DNA from: Symbiodinium natans
Lineage: Eukaryota > Sar > Dinophyceae > Suessiales > Symbiodiniaceae
Direction of reading: 5' to 3'
Length of the DNA: 64,000 nucleotides
Assembly: GCA_905221605.1 (NCBI GenBank)
Contig: CAJNDS010002633.1
Span: 10,001-74,000, forward strand
The translations under genes were made by a program, and so were the position numbers. Below, piece after piece: positions 9,201-16,995 of the stretch; positions within the stretch are counted from its first letter, which is position 1; every line of letters begins with the position of its first letter. The notes beneath the pieces are model-generated. The model ran no database searches and was not told the DNA's origin. It worked only from the letters and a program-made list of their open reading frames with translations.

Positions 9201-10191
9201 CCAATGCTATGTCATCGTTGTGAAGATACCTGCATGTAGTCCCATATTTACAACCACCTTGATTGTAATACAGACACAGCCGACCTTTTGGCTCACCCGA
9301 CGTAGGTTCACCCTTTGATGCACCTTTACCAAAGTTGTACTTGGCCCGGAAGGCTAAATCCTCCCGCTCCTGCTGTGCCTCATCCACTGTACCTTCCTCT
9401 GTGGGAGGGTCACCGATGTTCCCATCCTCATCTCCAGCTTCTTGGCTGTTCTTTGGCTCAGTTGATCCTCCTTCTGGCCAACCTTCACCATAACGACGAT
9501 GCTCATAGGGACACCCATCACCATTGCGACACCTTCCCTTATTGAAGAACTTGCACAGCTTGCTGTATCCAGGTGACACAGTCTGTGGAGTCATGTAAGC
9601 CTTTTTGTACTGGTCAGGATCCATGTAGGCTTCCATTGGCTTGTTCTCCCTTTTGCTCATGGATTGAACTGCACCATCAAGCTCCTGCAAAAATAGCTTG
9701 GTGTCCAACCAAAGCGCGTTCCAAAACTCATCTTCCCCTTGATTCAGCACCGTTGCCACCGCTTCACCCACAACTGGTCGAGTAAATCTCCTTTTTCTGC
9801 ATGCCAGTTCGAAAAGCGCGTTGTGGTACTGTTTTCGGGAAAAAGTGGTTAGCTTTCCCAAGCCTGTGCTTTCTGTACCATCAGGCTTCCAACCATCATT
9901 TTGCAAGATGCCACACGCGCGCCGAGCTTCCGCATTGAGGAATGCATGATCTGCAACACTCCTGTAGCTCTTCCATTGGGCGACCCAACAGCATCCCAGT
10001 GATTTTTCCAACATAGGCCTCATCTTCGTTTCCATTCTCAAGAAGAGCTTTATAGATCTTTTCTCCATAAAGTTGCCTTTCCTCTCGTTCTTCTGAGGAT
10101 AACTCCTGTACCACAAGCCCTTCATCGGATTGCTCTTCCTCCTGTTTCCAGTCCCATTGACTGTTGGAATCTTGGTACCATTGACCAGCAT
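6220..10191 (-). CDS. Retroelement protein, main segment: three CCCH zinc fingers and a SAM-like domain (1,323 codons)
   Basis: Codons upstream of about 9,990 are probably shadow and the authentic reading starts there. Three CCCH fingers follow at about residues 212-230 (C-X7-C-X5-C-X3-H), 304-323 (C-X7-C-X5-C-X3-H) and 356-376 (C-X8-C-X5-C-X3-H). Such fingers typically bind RNA. Near residues 495-530, LGVTNVSDLQEF...EDLVDKGI...KILQLV resembles a SAM or helix-hairpin-helix module. The rest is charged and low-complexity, with an R/S-rich basic block and a globular-looking C-terminal part (LMARVAKLVHPFLTLG). There is no YxDD, no DDE-type integrase and no protease DTG/DSG in context. The frame ends near 6,220, but the reading appears to shift earlier, within AAAA at about 6,247. 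Confidence 0.75.
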   Translation of the reverse strand: MLVNGTKIPTVNGTGNRRKSNPMKGLWYRSYPQKNERKGNFMEKRSIKLFLRMETKMRPMLEKSLGCCWVAQWKSYRSVADHAFLNAEARRACGILQNDGWKPDGTESTGLGKLTTFSRKQYHNALFELACRKRRFTRPVVGEAVATVLNQGEDEFWNALWLDTKLFLQELDGAVQSMSKRENKPMEAYMDPDQYKKAYMTPQTVSPGYSKLCKFFNKGRCRNGDGCPYEHRRYGEGWPEGGSTEPKNSQEAGDEDGNIGDPPTEEGTVDEAQQEREDLAFRAKYNFGKGASKGEPTSGEPKGRLCLYYNQGGCKYGTTCRYLHNDDIALEGTWEPGKSWDNASRKALRDAGFHHCCFDYYLKGRCRVRFGCKYSHEEMSEDRLAQLKHLVNVANHVSFQRGRGLEIPDRNAFQPPVSGGAESSSSSAPKALQMTNVSQKEGEKGILDEAEADEQKNSVAESTGTRLQNPEEPIENWMARNEHLWAYTPHVSEVMITLGVTNVSDLQEFIFVEDLVDKGINKVTACKILQLVGGVRYRPEGPEKAVPSDASVRVQQSSGSKGTGREAVRTLTQVREAEGSGAKTMPKGSYRELFDKVRYRDAWTLAQRSPLCVQKLQLVGVGMPPVNPPTKKYRSRSNPVRRGRPLLDKEQVRQVPRSRSQRRVQPAEVVEKPKPLELKPRGGLSYRFSRAWADVVDDDEQAEALVSYAASSSDSSEEETNAAQRMREIFLQERDSQRTAIRGNVPLGGSSGPNDGQKKSVHLGEGRDKASRGETRQEVTSQVFSLPQPSRRTEQSQKRARDGSVMVGSLAVGSTDEVLPGQGVAGQVNVSESAQVLPGQEVAGQETALEGAVQISGEETDQKEGEGGSNELRGDGAKILDVCPVKNDLQQLLVKGLLTRIYWKVAVGKLPVGQRDCQKGSNKMDRNLVISMSSEGASEQDENLALEDDADQSMGDGAMVVMVYDPGTLIQSPTTDWVMRRGLTDRTVWPAMASMAQRICAEMVQVDEMNAQLGTGALLFQRRDQGYYCDLHHSFHDNPCLPAVGNYPLSVMGALLSPGLEGEFKNTDKFGTAMEAIAYDWSRSPGMEVHIELMARVAKLVHPFLTLGAQGSVMVSEFLWQRGRAQLMEFLQAATCADQLEVLWRRMDDDADEEVDPSTAVLEVLGPEVAVLDQGNNESLIPIEDAGGETIGDTGRDGKAPEVSPEEETSSGSSRLADTRIFLWSVYSRVASNFSTQDRTTGKIFDSTKGYPGEGPNNGDNPSSKRNLPWISEDYLDEVVSKKMERSSDMDGLDGFVPGSEGPLEKVEVENVTASKILMALWN

Positions 10192-10543
10192 ACCATGAAT
10201 CTGTCCACCACGTACTCCAGCCGCTGGGTTTCCATTTACGCAGCGTCGAAGAAGAGTCCTCCTCGTCCTCTTCCAAAACCAGAAAGGTGTCCAAGATTAT
10301 GGTACCATCATCTTCCACTCGTTTCACTGTTCCATTGACAGTATCACCAAATTTGAACTGATATGTGTTGTTCCCTTCTGCAGGAACCAATACATTCACA
10401 TCACCATGGTCCAAAAAGGCTCCATACCCATTGATGCAGCGCACTAGACCCATGATCTCATCTCCCTCTTGATAGCAATGTTCCCCAGGTGATTCCAAGG
10501 CTCCTGCTCGGGGCACTTTCTTTGCATGCTCTTCAGAAACCAT
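9896..10543 (-). CDS. Retroelement protein, second frame segment: S1-like RNA-binding domain
   Basis: This is a 215-codon frame, continuous upstream of its first ATG with the reading KDAPGADDTEM, so it is probably a continuation rather than a new start. Residues about 25-88 match an S1 domain: G-D-E-I-M-G-L-V, then I-N-G-Y-G-A-F-L-D-H-G, then F-G-D-T-V-N-G-T-V. S1 folds bind single-stranded RNA. A tryptophan-rich stretch follows. The last 20-25 codons look off-frame: the natural reading changes to the next segment near 9,960-9,990, shown by SVADHAFLNAEARR in the other frame. No clear homopolymer marks that switch. Confidence 0.65.
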   Translation of the reverse strand: MVSEEHAKKVPRAGALESPGEHCYQEGDEIMGLVRCINGYGAFLDHGDVNVLVPAEGNNTYQFKFGDTVNGTVKRVEDDGTIILDTFLVLEEDEEDSSSTLRKWKPSGWSTWWTDSWYAGQWYQDSNSQWDWKQEEEQSDEGLVVQELSSEEREERQLYGEKIYKALLENGNEDEAYVGKITGMLLGRPMEELQECCRSCIPQCGSSARVWHLAK

Positions 10544-10550
10544 CTCTGTA

Positions 10551-12467
10551 TCATCGGCTCCTGGCGCATCCTTTGTTTTTCACCTTTGGGTCACACTGCT
10601 CGTCCTGCTCCACGAGTCCCACAGGCTCATCTCCTTTGTGCTCCTGGATTTCAGGACTTCCCTTTTTTTCTGCCAAAGGCTTTGCCTCATCTGCTGCAGT
10701 TCGCTCGGTGTCGACTTCCGGCGAGCTTCCAGACGGCAATACTTCTCCCTTCATGGGAGTGGACCCATCATTGGAGTCTTTTGTCTCACCTTCTGCAGCA
10801 GGCAAATTTTCTTCCACTGCAGGGCTATTGAATTGATCATCCACGGCAGGTACATTTTCTTCCACCGCAGGCTCCTTTGGTTCCATGGTTTCCAAAGGGG
10901 AATTGTCACCATCATTGACCACAGCTGCCTCATCGGCTCCGGTGTAGCCCTTGCCATTTCGTTCCTCGCAGCTAACTTCAGGTTGCACCAGCGCGTCCAC
11001 CTGTGAACCTCCGTCATCAGCTGCTGCGGAGACCTGCGCCCCATTGTTGCAGTCGCCCGTGGAACGTAATACCATATGCACCTCAACCCGTGCTTCTTCC
11101 GCACTCCAGGTACTATCTGGCGCATTGACCCGCGCATCATTGGCGCTCCAGGCCTCATCTTTCAGATCTTCCGTGTCTCCAGCTATTCCAGAAGCTTCTT
11201 TTTCCCCTTGAATGGCAGGATTCTTGGCACCAAACGAAGAGACCTCCTCAGTCGTAACACACAACTTTTTCCCTCCGTCTTCCAAATCTCCAGGACCACC
11301 TTCCTGAACGACAGGTACCACATCCACCACTCGCTCTTCTGCAGCCGACACAGTTCCGATCACCACATTGGGCATTTTTCCTTCTGGACCCACCGATTCC
11401 ACCGCTGCCACACCCTCAGAAAGCGCTTCCATTTCTTCCCGATCCAGATGTTGAGCTTCAGCGGGGTCTGCTCGGTTTCCAGAAATCTCCTCCTCATCAG
11501 GAGAACCCGAGGTCGGGGCGTCACCACCAGCCCTAGGACCGCTATCCCTGATAGTAGAGGAAAAATCTTTTTCACCTACACTATTTACACTACCCTGGAA
11601 TGCCCTCGTAGACTCAGGCGTCGGAGTAGAGGATGAAGAACCCAGTGCAGCCTCCATTTCCAGCTCATTGCCCGAAGGAGACCCAACCACCTCGTCACTC
11701 TTCATCTTTTCACCTACAACCGGCAACGTCCACTTGCTTTCCTGCGTATCCAGGCAGTAGTAATATTGTCTCCCATCTTCATGGAGGTGCCATTCCCACG
11801 TTGTCCCATCGCACGCTTTGATCAGATGCTCATCTTTCCGAAAACCATCCCTTTCAGAGACTTGACGCATCTCATCCTCTTCTTCTGACAACTGTCGCAA
11901 CCTTTCAGCCTCCATCTGTAAGATCTCCTCCTCCCCCATGGCGTATTCAGCAGCTGGTGCAGCTTCAAAGCTGTCCGCACCCTTCTGTTCGTAACCGCTT
12001 CCACCACCTTGGGAACTCGAAGAGGGATCCCCTTTAATCTTGTTCAGAGGCCTCCTGGCCGCTTGCAGCACTTCTCCAATCAGATCGGTCTGAGACCCTT
12101 GGTCTACCATTCGGCCCGAAGTCGAAGTCGACGGCTGATACCCATGTTTTTGCAACACTCGTAAAACAGTCACCTCCATTTCACGATCTATACCACCAGT
12201 CGCGTCCCAGTTCCTTTTTTCACCAGGCTTTGGCGATACAGAGACAGCACGTCCTTCAGCTTCAGCATTGCTAACCATATCCACATTGGGATTCATACCC
12301 ACATTGGGGTTTTCCGCAACCAAGGCTTCTTCCAGATGTTCTTCAGCGCCGGGAATCACCTCTTCCAGCACCGCTCTTTCACCCAGAGACTCACCTGCAC
12401 CATTTCCAGCTCCACCATTCTGTCCACCATCCGAGGAAGGTTGGAGCCATCGCTTGGGAGAAGGCAT
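10551..12467 (-). CDS. Retroelement protein, N-terminal part: acidic region with a WW-like domain (638 codons)
   Basis: The first long frame downstream of the 5' LTR starts MPSPKRWLQPSS about 65 bases past the LTR edge. Most of it is acidic, low-complexity and rich in E, G, S and V. At about residues 218-248 a WW-like domain is visible: W-E-W, then H-E-D-G-R-Q-Y-Y-Y, then S-K-W-T-L-P, matching the GR-YYY...W..P signature of WW modules that bind proline-rich ligands. The frame ends at TGA (10,551), but a +1 shift near the AAAAAC/AAAG run at 10,572-10,585 joins it to the S1-like frame below. Function is unknown. It could be a structural (Gag-like) protein or a captured host RNA-binding gene. 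Confidence 0.75.
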   Translation of the reverse strand: MPSPKRWLQPSSDGGQNGGAGNGAGESLGERAVLEEVIPGAEEHLEEALVAENPNVGMNPNVDMVSNAEAEGRAVSVSPKPGEKRNWDATGGIDREMEVTVLRVLQKHGYQPSTSTSGRMVDQGSQTDLIGEVLQAARRPLNKIKGDPSSSSQGGGSGYEQKGADSFEAAPAAEYAMGEEEILQMEAERLRQLSEEEDEMRQVSERDGFRKDEHLIKACDGTTWEWHLHEDGRQYYYCLDTQESKWTLPVVGEKMKSDEVVGSPSGNELEMEAALGSSSSTPTPESTRAFQGSVNSVGEKDFSSTIRDSGPRAGGDAPTSGSPDEEEISGNRADPAEAQHLDREEMEALSEGVAAVESVGPEGKMPNVVIGTVSAAEERVVDVVPVVQEGGPGDLEDGGKKLCVTTEEVSSFGAKNPAIQGEKEASGIAGDTEDLKDEAWSANDARVNAPDSTWSAEEARVEVHMVLRSTGDCNNGAQVSAAADDGGSQVDALVQPEVSCEERNGKGYTGADEAAVVNDGDNSPLETMEPKEPAVEENVPAVDDQFNSPAVEENLPAAEGETKDSNDGSTPMKGEVLPSGSSPEVDTERTAADEAKPLAEKKGSPEIQEHKGDEPVGLVEQDEQCDPKVKNKGCARSR

Positions 12468-12514
12468 TGCTTCTTGATCCCAAAGATCTTAAGACAACAC
12501 TCAACCGCAGGGAA

Positions 12515-12534
12515 CCTAACTTGGGCTCATAACC
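12515..12534 (-). promoter_or_regulatory. Primer-binding site for a 5'-half initiator tRNA-Met
   Basis: The 20 bases next to the 5' LTR read, on the plus strand, ...TTGGGCTCATAACC. This matches the anticodon arm of initiator tRNA-Met: a GGG stem, CAU anticodon, then AACC. Drosophila copia is known to prime from a 5' tRNA-iMet fragment cut in this arm rather than from the tRNA 3' end. The upstream CGCAGGGAA also resembles the D-arm of that tRNA, so pairing may extend further. The dinoflagellate tRNA sequence was not available for comparison. Confidence 0.7.
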
Positions 12535-12821
12535 TACGGGGGCAACCGAAAGGGAACAGGAAAAGAAACCAACCCTCAACAGTCGCCTATATGGATTTCC
12601 CAGATCGAACCAGAAACAAGAACACCCACCCCTACGGGGACAGGATAAGGGAGAAGGGACGGGACTACTCCAACCCGTTAAACCCAACCCCAGGCGTACG
12701 TACTTTTTCAACAAAAGCTGACGGCTCTTGGCCATCTTGAGCCAAACAAGATTTCCGGGTTCATTGACCCTTCCAACCCCCAACACTAACTCCTTTCTAC
12801 AATACCAGTTGCAGCTCCGCA
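12535..12821 (-). repeat. 5' long terminal repeat (element orientation)
   Basis: 287 bp, identical base for base to the repeat at 3,982-4,268. In element orientation this copy is upstream, so it should hold the promoter and transcription start. It contains the spliced-leader-like TTTGGCTCAAG (12,736-12,746) followed at once by ATGGCC. A 142-codon frame runs through the LTR but is not in frame with the main coding region and is probably incidental. Confidence 0.92.
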
Positions 12822-12915
12822 TAGGGTTTAGGGTCTCGGGCTTAAGGTTTAGGGTTTAGGGCTTAGGATTTAGGGCTTAGGGCCTAGGGTTTATAGGGTT
12901 TACAGGGTTTAGGGC
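12822..12915 (+). repeat. Degenerate TTTAGGG array, right flank of the retroelement
   Basis: It continues the short array interrupted at 3,968-3,981, showing the element landed in telomere-type DNA. Confidence 0.85.
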
Positions 12916-13207
12916 TGGAAAGCCCTAAACCCCCAAACCCTGAACCCCAGGCCGGAATTTCTTCGCTACGGAATTTCGAGGGCTTGATGCCTCAGTGCTT
13001 TAAAGGTTCAGGGCTTTGGGGGCCTCTTCTCTCTGTCTTTTCTTTCCGTGGAAGCAGGGGCTTGATCCTTCGGATGGGTGGATGGATGAGATTCGGAAGA
13101 CTACGGGGTTGGGTTTAAGCTTTGATTAGTCTTGAGCTTCGGAGCTTGGGCTAGATGGTTGAGGGTTTGGGGCCAAGACCACAACCCAGAGGCCTTAAAC
13201 CTTGAGC
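12916..13207. other. Unique stretch, nothing recognised
   Basis: Loose CCCTAAA and TTTAGGG single units occur. No credible frame. Confidence 0.4.
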
Positions 13208-13279
13208 ATGAAACCAGCCCTAAACCCTAAACCCTAAACCCTAAACCCTAAACCCTAAACCCTAAACCCTAAACCCTAA
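13208..13279 (-). repeat. (CCCTAAA)n array
   Basis: About 10 units. Confidence 0.93.
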
Positions 13280-13384
13280 GGGTTTCCCGAATCCGAGGCC
13301 TCCACGCCCCAAACCCTGAACCCTAATGCCTCAAGCCCTACACCCTGGTGCTTCCAAACCCTAGAATCCTTCGAGTCCCAGCCT

Positions 13385-13475
13385 GTTTAGGGTTTAGGGT
13401 TTAGGGTTTAGGGTTTAGGGTGTAGGGTTTGGGGTTTAGGGTTTAGGGTTTGGGGTTTAGGGTTCAGGGTTTGGG
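13385..13475 (+). repeat. TTTAGGG / TTTGGGG array
   Basis: Mixed units leading straight into an exon-like segment, opposite to the common layout. Confidence 0.9.
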
Positions 13476-13478
13476 GAG

Positions 13479-13565
13479 CCTCCGGAATGAGGTGCTGGCA
13501 AAGCGGCTGCCGGATGTTCGCACCATGGGTCGGGCACCCACCAAGCGGCTCAAGATCTTCTACCG
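13479..13565 (+). CDS. Exon-like segment (basic peptide)
   Basis: GGGGAG precedes it and TACCG then GTACCC follows. After one base the frame reads LRNEVLAKRLPDVRTMGRAP and on to KIFYR. The flanking arrays are in the reverse of the usual order, which lowers confidence. Confidence 0.3.
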
Positions 13566-13577
13566 GTACCCTTCACG

Positions 13578-13745
13578 ATCCCTAAACCCTAAACCCTAAA
13601 CCCCAAACCCCAAATCCTAAACCCTAAACCCGAAACCCTAAACCCTAACTTCACGGTCCCTAACCCTAAACCCTAAACCCGAAACCTTACACCCAAATTA
13701 CACTTCGCGCGCCCTCACCCTAAACCCTAAACCCTAAACCCTAAA
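13578..13745 (-). repeat. CCCTAAA-type arrays
   Basis: Mixed CCCTAAA, CCCCAAA and CCCGAAA units broken by short unique pieces. Confidence 0.85.
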
Positions 13746-14340
13746 GCTCTTGCTGCCTGAGGCCATATTTTGACTCCTGGGCTCATTCCGGAAGCCTTTC
13801 TCCTGGACTTTCAGGAGGTGGGTTGGTGGTTTAGGCATTCGGCTTTACCCCCAAACCCCAAACCCTAAACCCTAAACCCTAAACGGTTTTAGGAAGTCTT
13901 TCAAAGCTTTCGGGCTTGCCAATTCTGGGCTTCCACAAATTCAGGGGCTTACGAAATTCCTGCTTAGAATTCTGCTGTCAACGACCCCTCAGGTTCAGGG
14001 GGATGGGCCTGGGTAGGCACATACACATGCGGGTTTACGAGAATAAGTGAGACCCCTAATATAGTCCCCCAGATAGTAGGATTCCCGTATTCGAACGACC
14101 CCAATATGGTACCCCGTCTAACATCGTAAACCTCCTAAACCCTAAACCCTAAACCCTAAACGTTCAGGGTTCAGGGTTTAGGGCTTCTCCGTGAACTCAG
14201 GGGTTCTGCGAGAATGCAGGCCGTTTGAAGGTGACGCAGACACACCAGCGACGTATGCTGTCAATGCACAGCTTTCGCTGTCTTTCGGGCCACGGGCTTG
14301 TTGAGGCCGGGCGAGGCAGCGGCTGTCCGTGGTGTTTTAG
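13746..14340. other. Mostly unique stretch
   Basis: Short arrays lie at 13,848-13,884 and 14,132-14,182. A 62-codon minus frame (14,261-14,449) overlaps the plus-strand exon call and is rejected as shadow. Confidence 0.35.
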
Positions 14341-14442
14341 GTGCCGCACTTCCCGCCGGAGCCAGCGCCCGTCGCTGTCGATGACGCGACTTCCACTGTG
14401 ACTGCGCCTGTCGTTGTCGATGACACGGCCACGGCCCTCTAG
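14341..14442 (+). CDS. Possible terminal exon, 33 codons and stop
   Basis: GTGTTTTAG precedes it. Phase 0 reads VPHFPPEPAPVAVDDATSTV, repeats a V-V-V-D-D-T-A-T pattern and stops at TAG. The other two frames stop within 20-30 codons. Confidence 0.35.
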   Translation: MPHFPPEPAPVAVDDATSTVTAPVVVDDTATAL

Positions 14443-14490
14443 AAGGCAAGCGCAGTAATCACAGGGCCTTTTGTTGGGATCAGCACTTAC

Positions 14491-14552
14491 CCTAAACCCT
14501 AAACCCTAAACCCTAAACCCTAAACCCTAAACCCTAAACCCTAAACCCTAAA
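14491..14552 (-). repeat. (CCCTAAA)n array
   Basis: About 9 perfect units. Confidence 0.93.
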
Positions 14553-14778
14553 GCAGGTCAATCCGTGTTGACTCCCGTGCCAGCGTTGCCTAGGTCCTGC
14601 AGAGAGCTGTAGGCACCGATGCAGCAGCAATAGGCAAGCAACAAGTCTTAAGCCTTGACACTTTGGAATCACTATCCCCACCGTAGCAGAGTTAGGTAAT
14701 TAGGGTCTGTAGCACTGCTATTGTGTGCATATACGGCTCCCTGCAAGTATTTTTCTGGGCGCACATATCAATCCCAGA

Positions 14779-14842
14779 CCCTAAACCCTAAACCCTAAAC
14801 CCTAAACCCTAAACCCTAAACCCTAAAACCCTAAGCCCTAAA
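14779..14842 (-). repeat. (CCCTAAA)n array
   Basis: About 9 units, upstream of a strong pyrimidine-tract acceptor. Confidence 0.93.
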
Positions 14843-14888
14843 GTAGCAGCCCTACTTCACGTCGATTTTTTCCACTGTTTCTGGCCAG

Positions 14889-14950
14889 GAGCCTGGGGGC
14901 CGCGAAGCCGCCGAAGAGGAGACGGAGGGCAAAGGCCCCGCTCTCGCCCT
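14889..14950 (+). CDS. Exon-like segment with a textbook acceptor
   Basis: TTTTTTCCACTGTTTCTGGC then CAG is a classic pyrimidine tract and acceptor. Phase 0 reads EPGGREAAEEETEGKGPALA. Arrays CCCTAAA upstream and TTTAGGG downstream fit the common layout. The donor is unclear. Confidence 0.42.
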
Positions 14951-14963
14951 AAGGCCCTAAAGC

Positions 14964-15033
14964 CCTTCGGGTTGAGGGTTTAGGGTTTAGGGTTTTGGGT
15001 TTTGGGTTTAGGGTTTAGGGTTTAGGGTTTAGG
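14964..15033 (+). repeat. TTTAGGG / TTTTGGG array
   Basis: About 9 mixed units. Confidence 0.9.
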
Positions 15034-15048
15034 TCTTAAGGGGAGTGG

Positions 15049-15076
15049 GAGTAGTAGTAGTAGTAGTAGTAGGAGA

Positions 15077-15127
<51 letters not shown>
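15049..15127 (+). repeat. (AGT)n microsatellite
   Basis: About 25 triplets with a short AGG/AGA interruption at 15,071-15,080. Confidence 0.95.
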
Positions 15128-15128
<1 letters not shown>

Positions 15129-15395
15129 TGTTCGATACACCGAAACCCTGTCAAGTTGGACCAATACCCTATACCTTAAACCAACAAAAGCAAACACATG
15201 CAGAGACGATTGAGGCTAGTGCATGGACCTGTTGTTGAATTTGATTGTCTGGTGTTTGCGTGTGTGCGTGTATGTTTTGCTTTGTGTTGTTGATTGTTCT
15301 GGTAGTTGTGAGTTGTTGGTTGTTTTGGTTGTTTGTTTTGCTGACCAGGCGGAATGCGCACGTGGGAAGACTTTTCGCAGAATTCGGGAGAATAC

Positions 15396-15506
15396 TTTGT
15401 GGTGCTTTACTGTAACTTTAGATCCTTAGCCTGTTTGGGTTTATTGGGTTTCTTAATAAGGTAGCCAAAAATTTAAATTTTGGCTACCCTGCTAAGTGCA
15501 GCCAAG
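15396..15506. repeat. Family D element, copy 1
   Basis: 111 bp. It matches 18,945-19,056 over the whole length from TTTGTGGTGCTTTACTGTAA to CTGCTAAGTGCAGCCAAG. The inner hairpin is GGTAGCC...GGCTACC with an AT loop. The high identity of the two copies suggests recent spread. Confidence 0.75.
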
Positions 15507-15830
15507 GATAGTCGCTAGACGTGTGACTTACAAATTTCTTGCTGCAGCATGGCTGCCAGAACAGTCTGACGATGAACGCCACAGACATACATGCGGGGGG
15601 GTGGCATATGAATACGCTGCGAATATATCTATACCTGTGTCTGATTCAGGCTCCCTATCTTTGCAGCAGTCCTGTTCATACTCACAGTTGTTGTCCTCAT
15701 TGCAGCTATGGACAAGATGTGCGGGTCACGTTAGAGAAGATCGATCCCGGGCCCCCTAGCCAAACCGCCCTTGTTGCCCTAAATCTCCAGCCTTGAAAAT
15801 GGCACCAAATCAAGGGTGCAGGGTATCAAC
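15507..15830 (+). other. Unique stretch with two overlapping short frames
   Basis: Frames of 87 and 85 codons (15,496-15,796) overlap. Neither shows a domain. The stretch could hold an exon (TTTCTTGCTGCAG then CATGGCTGCC at 15,547). Confidence 0.3.
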
Positions 15831-16520
15831 CCTTATCCCTGAACCTTAATAAACCCTAATCCCTAAACCCTGAACCTTAAACCCTAAACCCTAAACCGGA
15901 AGAGGTGGCGGTGAGGGGGTGGGGGGGGGGGTGGGGGGTTGGGGGTGTCTTGTAAGGAGCAGTTGAGCAGGGCCCAGTCCCTAAGGAGTGCAGAGCTCCC
16001 TACATGCTGCCCTCCCAAACCCTAAAAACCCTAAGGCCAAAACCCTAGAAACCCTTAAAATCCTAGAAACCCTTGTTTTTTCAAGCCCTAACCCTTAAAG
16101 CCCTAAACCTCGAATGCCCAAAAAAGGACAACAGCAACAGCAACAAAGCAAAGACATAAGCCTTGCAATCCTTAGCTGTTCTTCTCGCTTTCCATTCATC
16201 TTCTGGCTGAACATTGCTTGCGCTGTGTGTTGGTAGTGGTTCCCCTGCCCCTGAAGACCCTAAACTCTTTATTTTTTCAATTTTGACGACAGGAACTGGG
16301 TAGGTAACCTTTAACCTTTTAATTATATAGACTCCTACTATTATGTAGAAGGTTAACCTTGTTTGGCTAGCATATTCAGCCCCTCAGTTGACGACAGGAA
16401 CAGACCCGAGCTCGCTGGAACACAGCCGGGCCCAGGGCGTGGGGCGGCGCAGCCGCAAGAGTTTGCTTCGAGGTATCCTTTGGGATGTCCAGCGTGGAAC
16501 CTGAAACCCTACAATCCTAA
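15831..16520. other. Degenerate repeats and unique sequence
   Basis: CCCTAAA-like units at 15,836-15,895 and 16,014-16,110, a G-run at 15,914-15,945, and an imperfect inverted repeat GTAACCTTTAACC...GGTTAACC at 16,303-16,357. No gene seen. Confidence 0.4.
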
Positions 16521-16629
16521 CCCTAAGGGTCCAAGTACCTATATGGTATATACTTGGGCCTTAAAGGGGTTCCCATATAGTAGCTTTAGGGCCCAAGTAT
16601 ATACTATATGGGTACATGGACCCTTAGGG
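16521..16629. mobile_element. Family A inverted-repeat element, copy 1
   Basis: 109 bp. About 40 bp terminal repeats begin CCCTAAGGGTCCAAGTACC and end GGTACATGGACCCTTAGGG. The core is inverted relative to the copies at 23,341 and 50,316. Confidence 0.8.
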
Positions 16630-16807
16630 TAAACCCTAAATCCTATATCCTGCCGCCTAGACCCTGAACGTGGTGTAGTTCAAGCCTAGACAACGGAAGA
16701 CGTTGAGTTTAGGCCTAAACCTTAGAAGGGACAGGTTCGGGCGGTTTTGCCGCCAGAGATGGCGTCGGGTGGCATAAACATGTTAGATGGCCTTCCACAA
16801 TTGGGCT

Positions 16808-16909
16808 TGGTAGCCCAGTGGTACCCTTTACCCTTTTTTGTTCATGGTTTCTCTTATGAAATAACCAAAAAAGGGTGCCCCTATCATAATGTGGTTACTG
16901 GCTACCATG
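16808..16909. mobile_element. Family C inverted-repeat element
   Basis: GGTAGCCCAGTGGTACCC at the left pairs with GTGGTTACTGGCTACC at the right. CCCTTTTTTG pairs with CAAAAAAGGG inside. Confidence 0.7.
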
Positions 16910-16995
16910 TAGGGCAAGGCTGCCTTTCGCATGTTACGAGGCTTTGAAGCCAGTCTGCATCCCATCCTTCACAGCTTATGCGCCATATCACAGCA

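Larger units (their letters stand above)
3982..12821 (-). mobile_element. Complete LTR retrotransposon without a recognisable pol, Ty1/copia-like priming
   Basis: The element reads on the minus strand. Two identical 287 bp direct repeats (3,982-4,268 and 12,535-12,821) bound a 8,266 bp interior. On the coding strand the LTR starts TGCGGAGC and ends CCCCCGTA. The flanks both carry TAGGG (3,977-3,981 and 12,822-12,826), a 5 bp target duplication inside a telomere-type array. A primer-binding site and a polypurine tract sit exactly at the interior edges. The interior encodes a long CCCH zinc-finger protein, but I see no reverse transcriptase YxDD box, integrase zinc finger or aspartic protease motif. 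It is therefore probably non-autonomous and mobilised by a helper copia-type element. LTR identity points to a recent insertion. The structure is directly visible; dependence on a helper is inferred. Confidence 0.9.

Noticed and set aside
9896-10560. Programmed +1 frameshifting at each stop codon (TGA followed by T), as in Euplotes or antizyme
   Set aside because: At three of the joins the reading that looks protein-like changes well before the stop codon, and several changes sit at homopolymers, so indels explain them better.
4359-12477. Many plus-strand frames of 60-186 codons across the retroelement
   Set aside because: They are antisense shadows of the minus-strand protein, with unbalanced composition.
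12495-12534. A tRNA gene
   Set aside because: Only the anticodon arm and a D-arm-like piece are present, adjacent to the LTR. It is a primer-binding site, not a gene.
12391-12822. 143-codon minus frame running through the LTR into the leader
   Set aside because: It is out of frame with the main protein and Trp/Ser-rich in the overlap. No sign of selection is visible.
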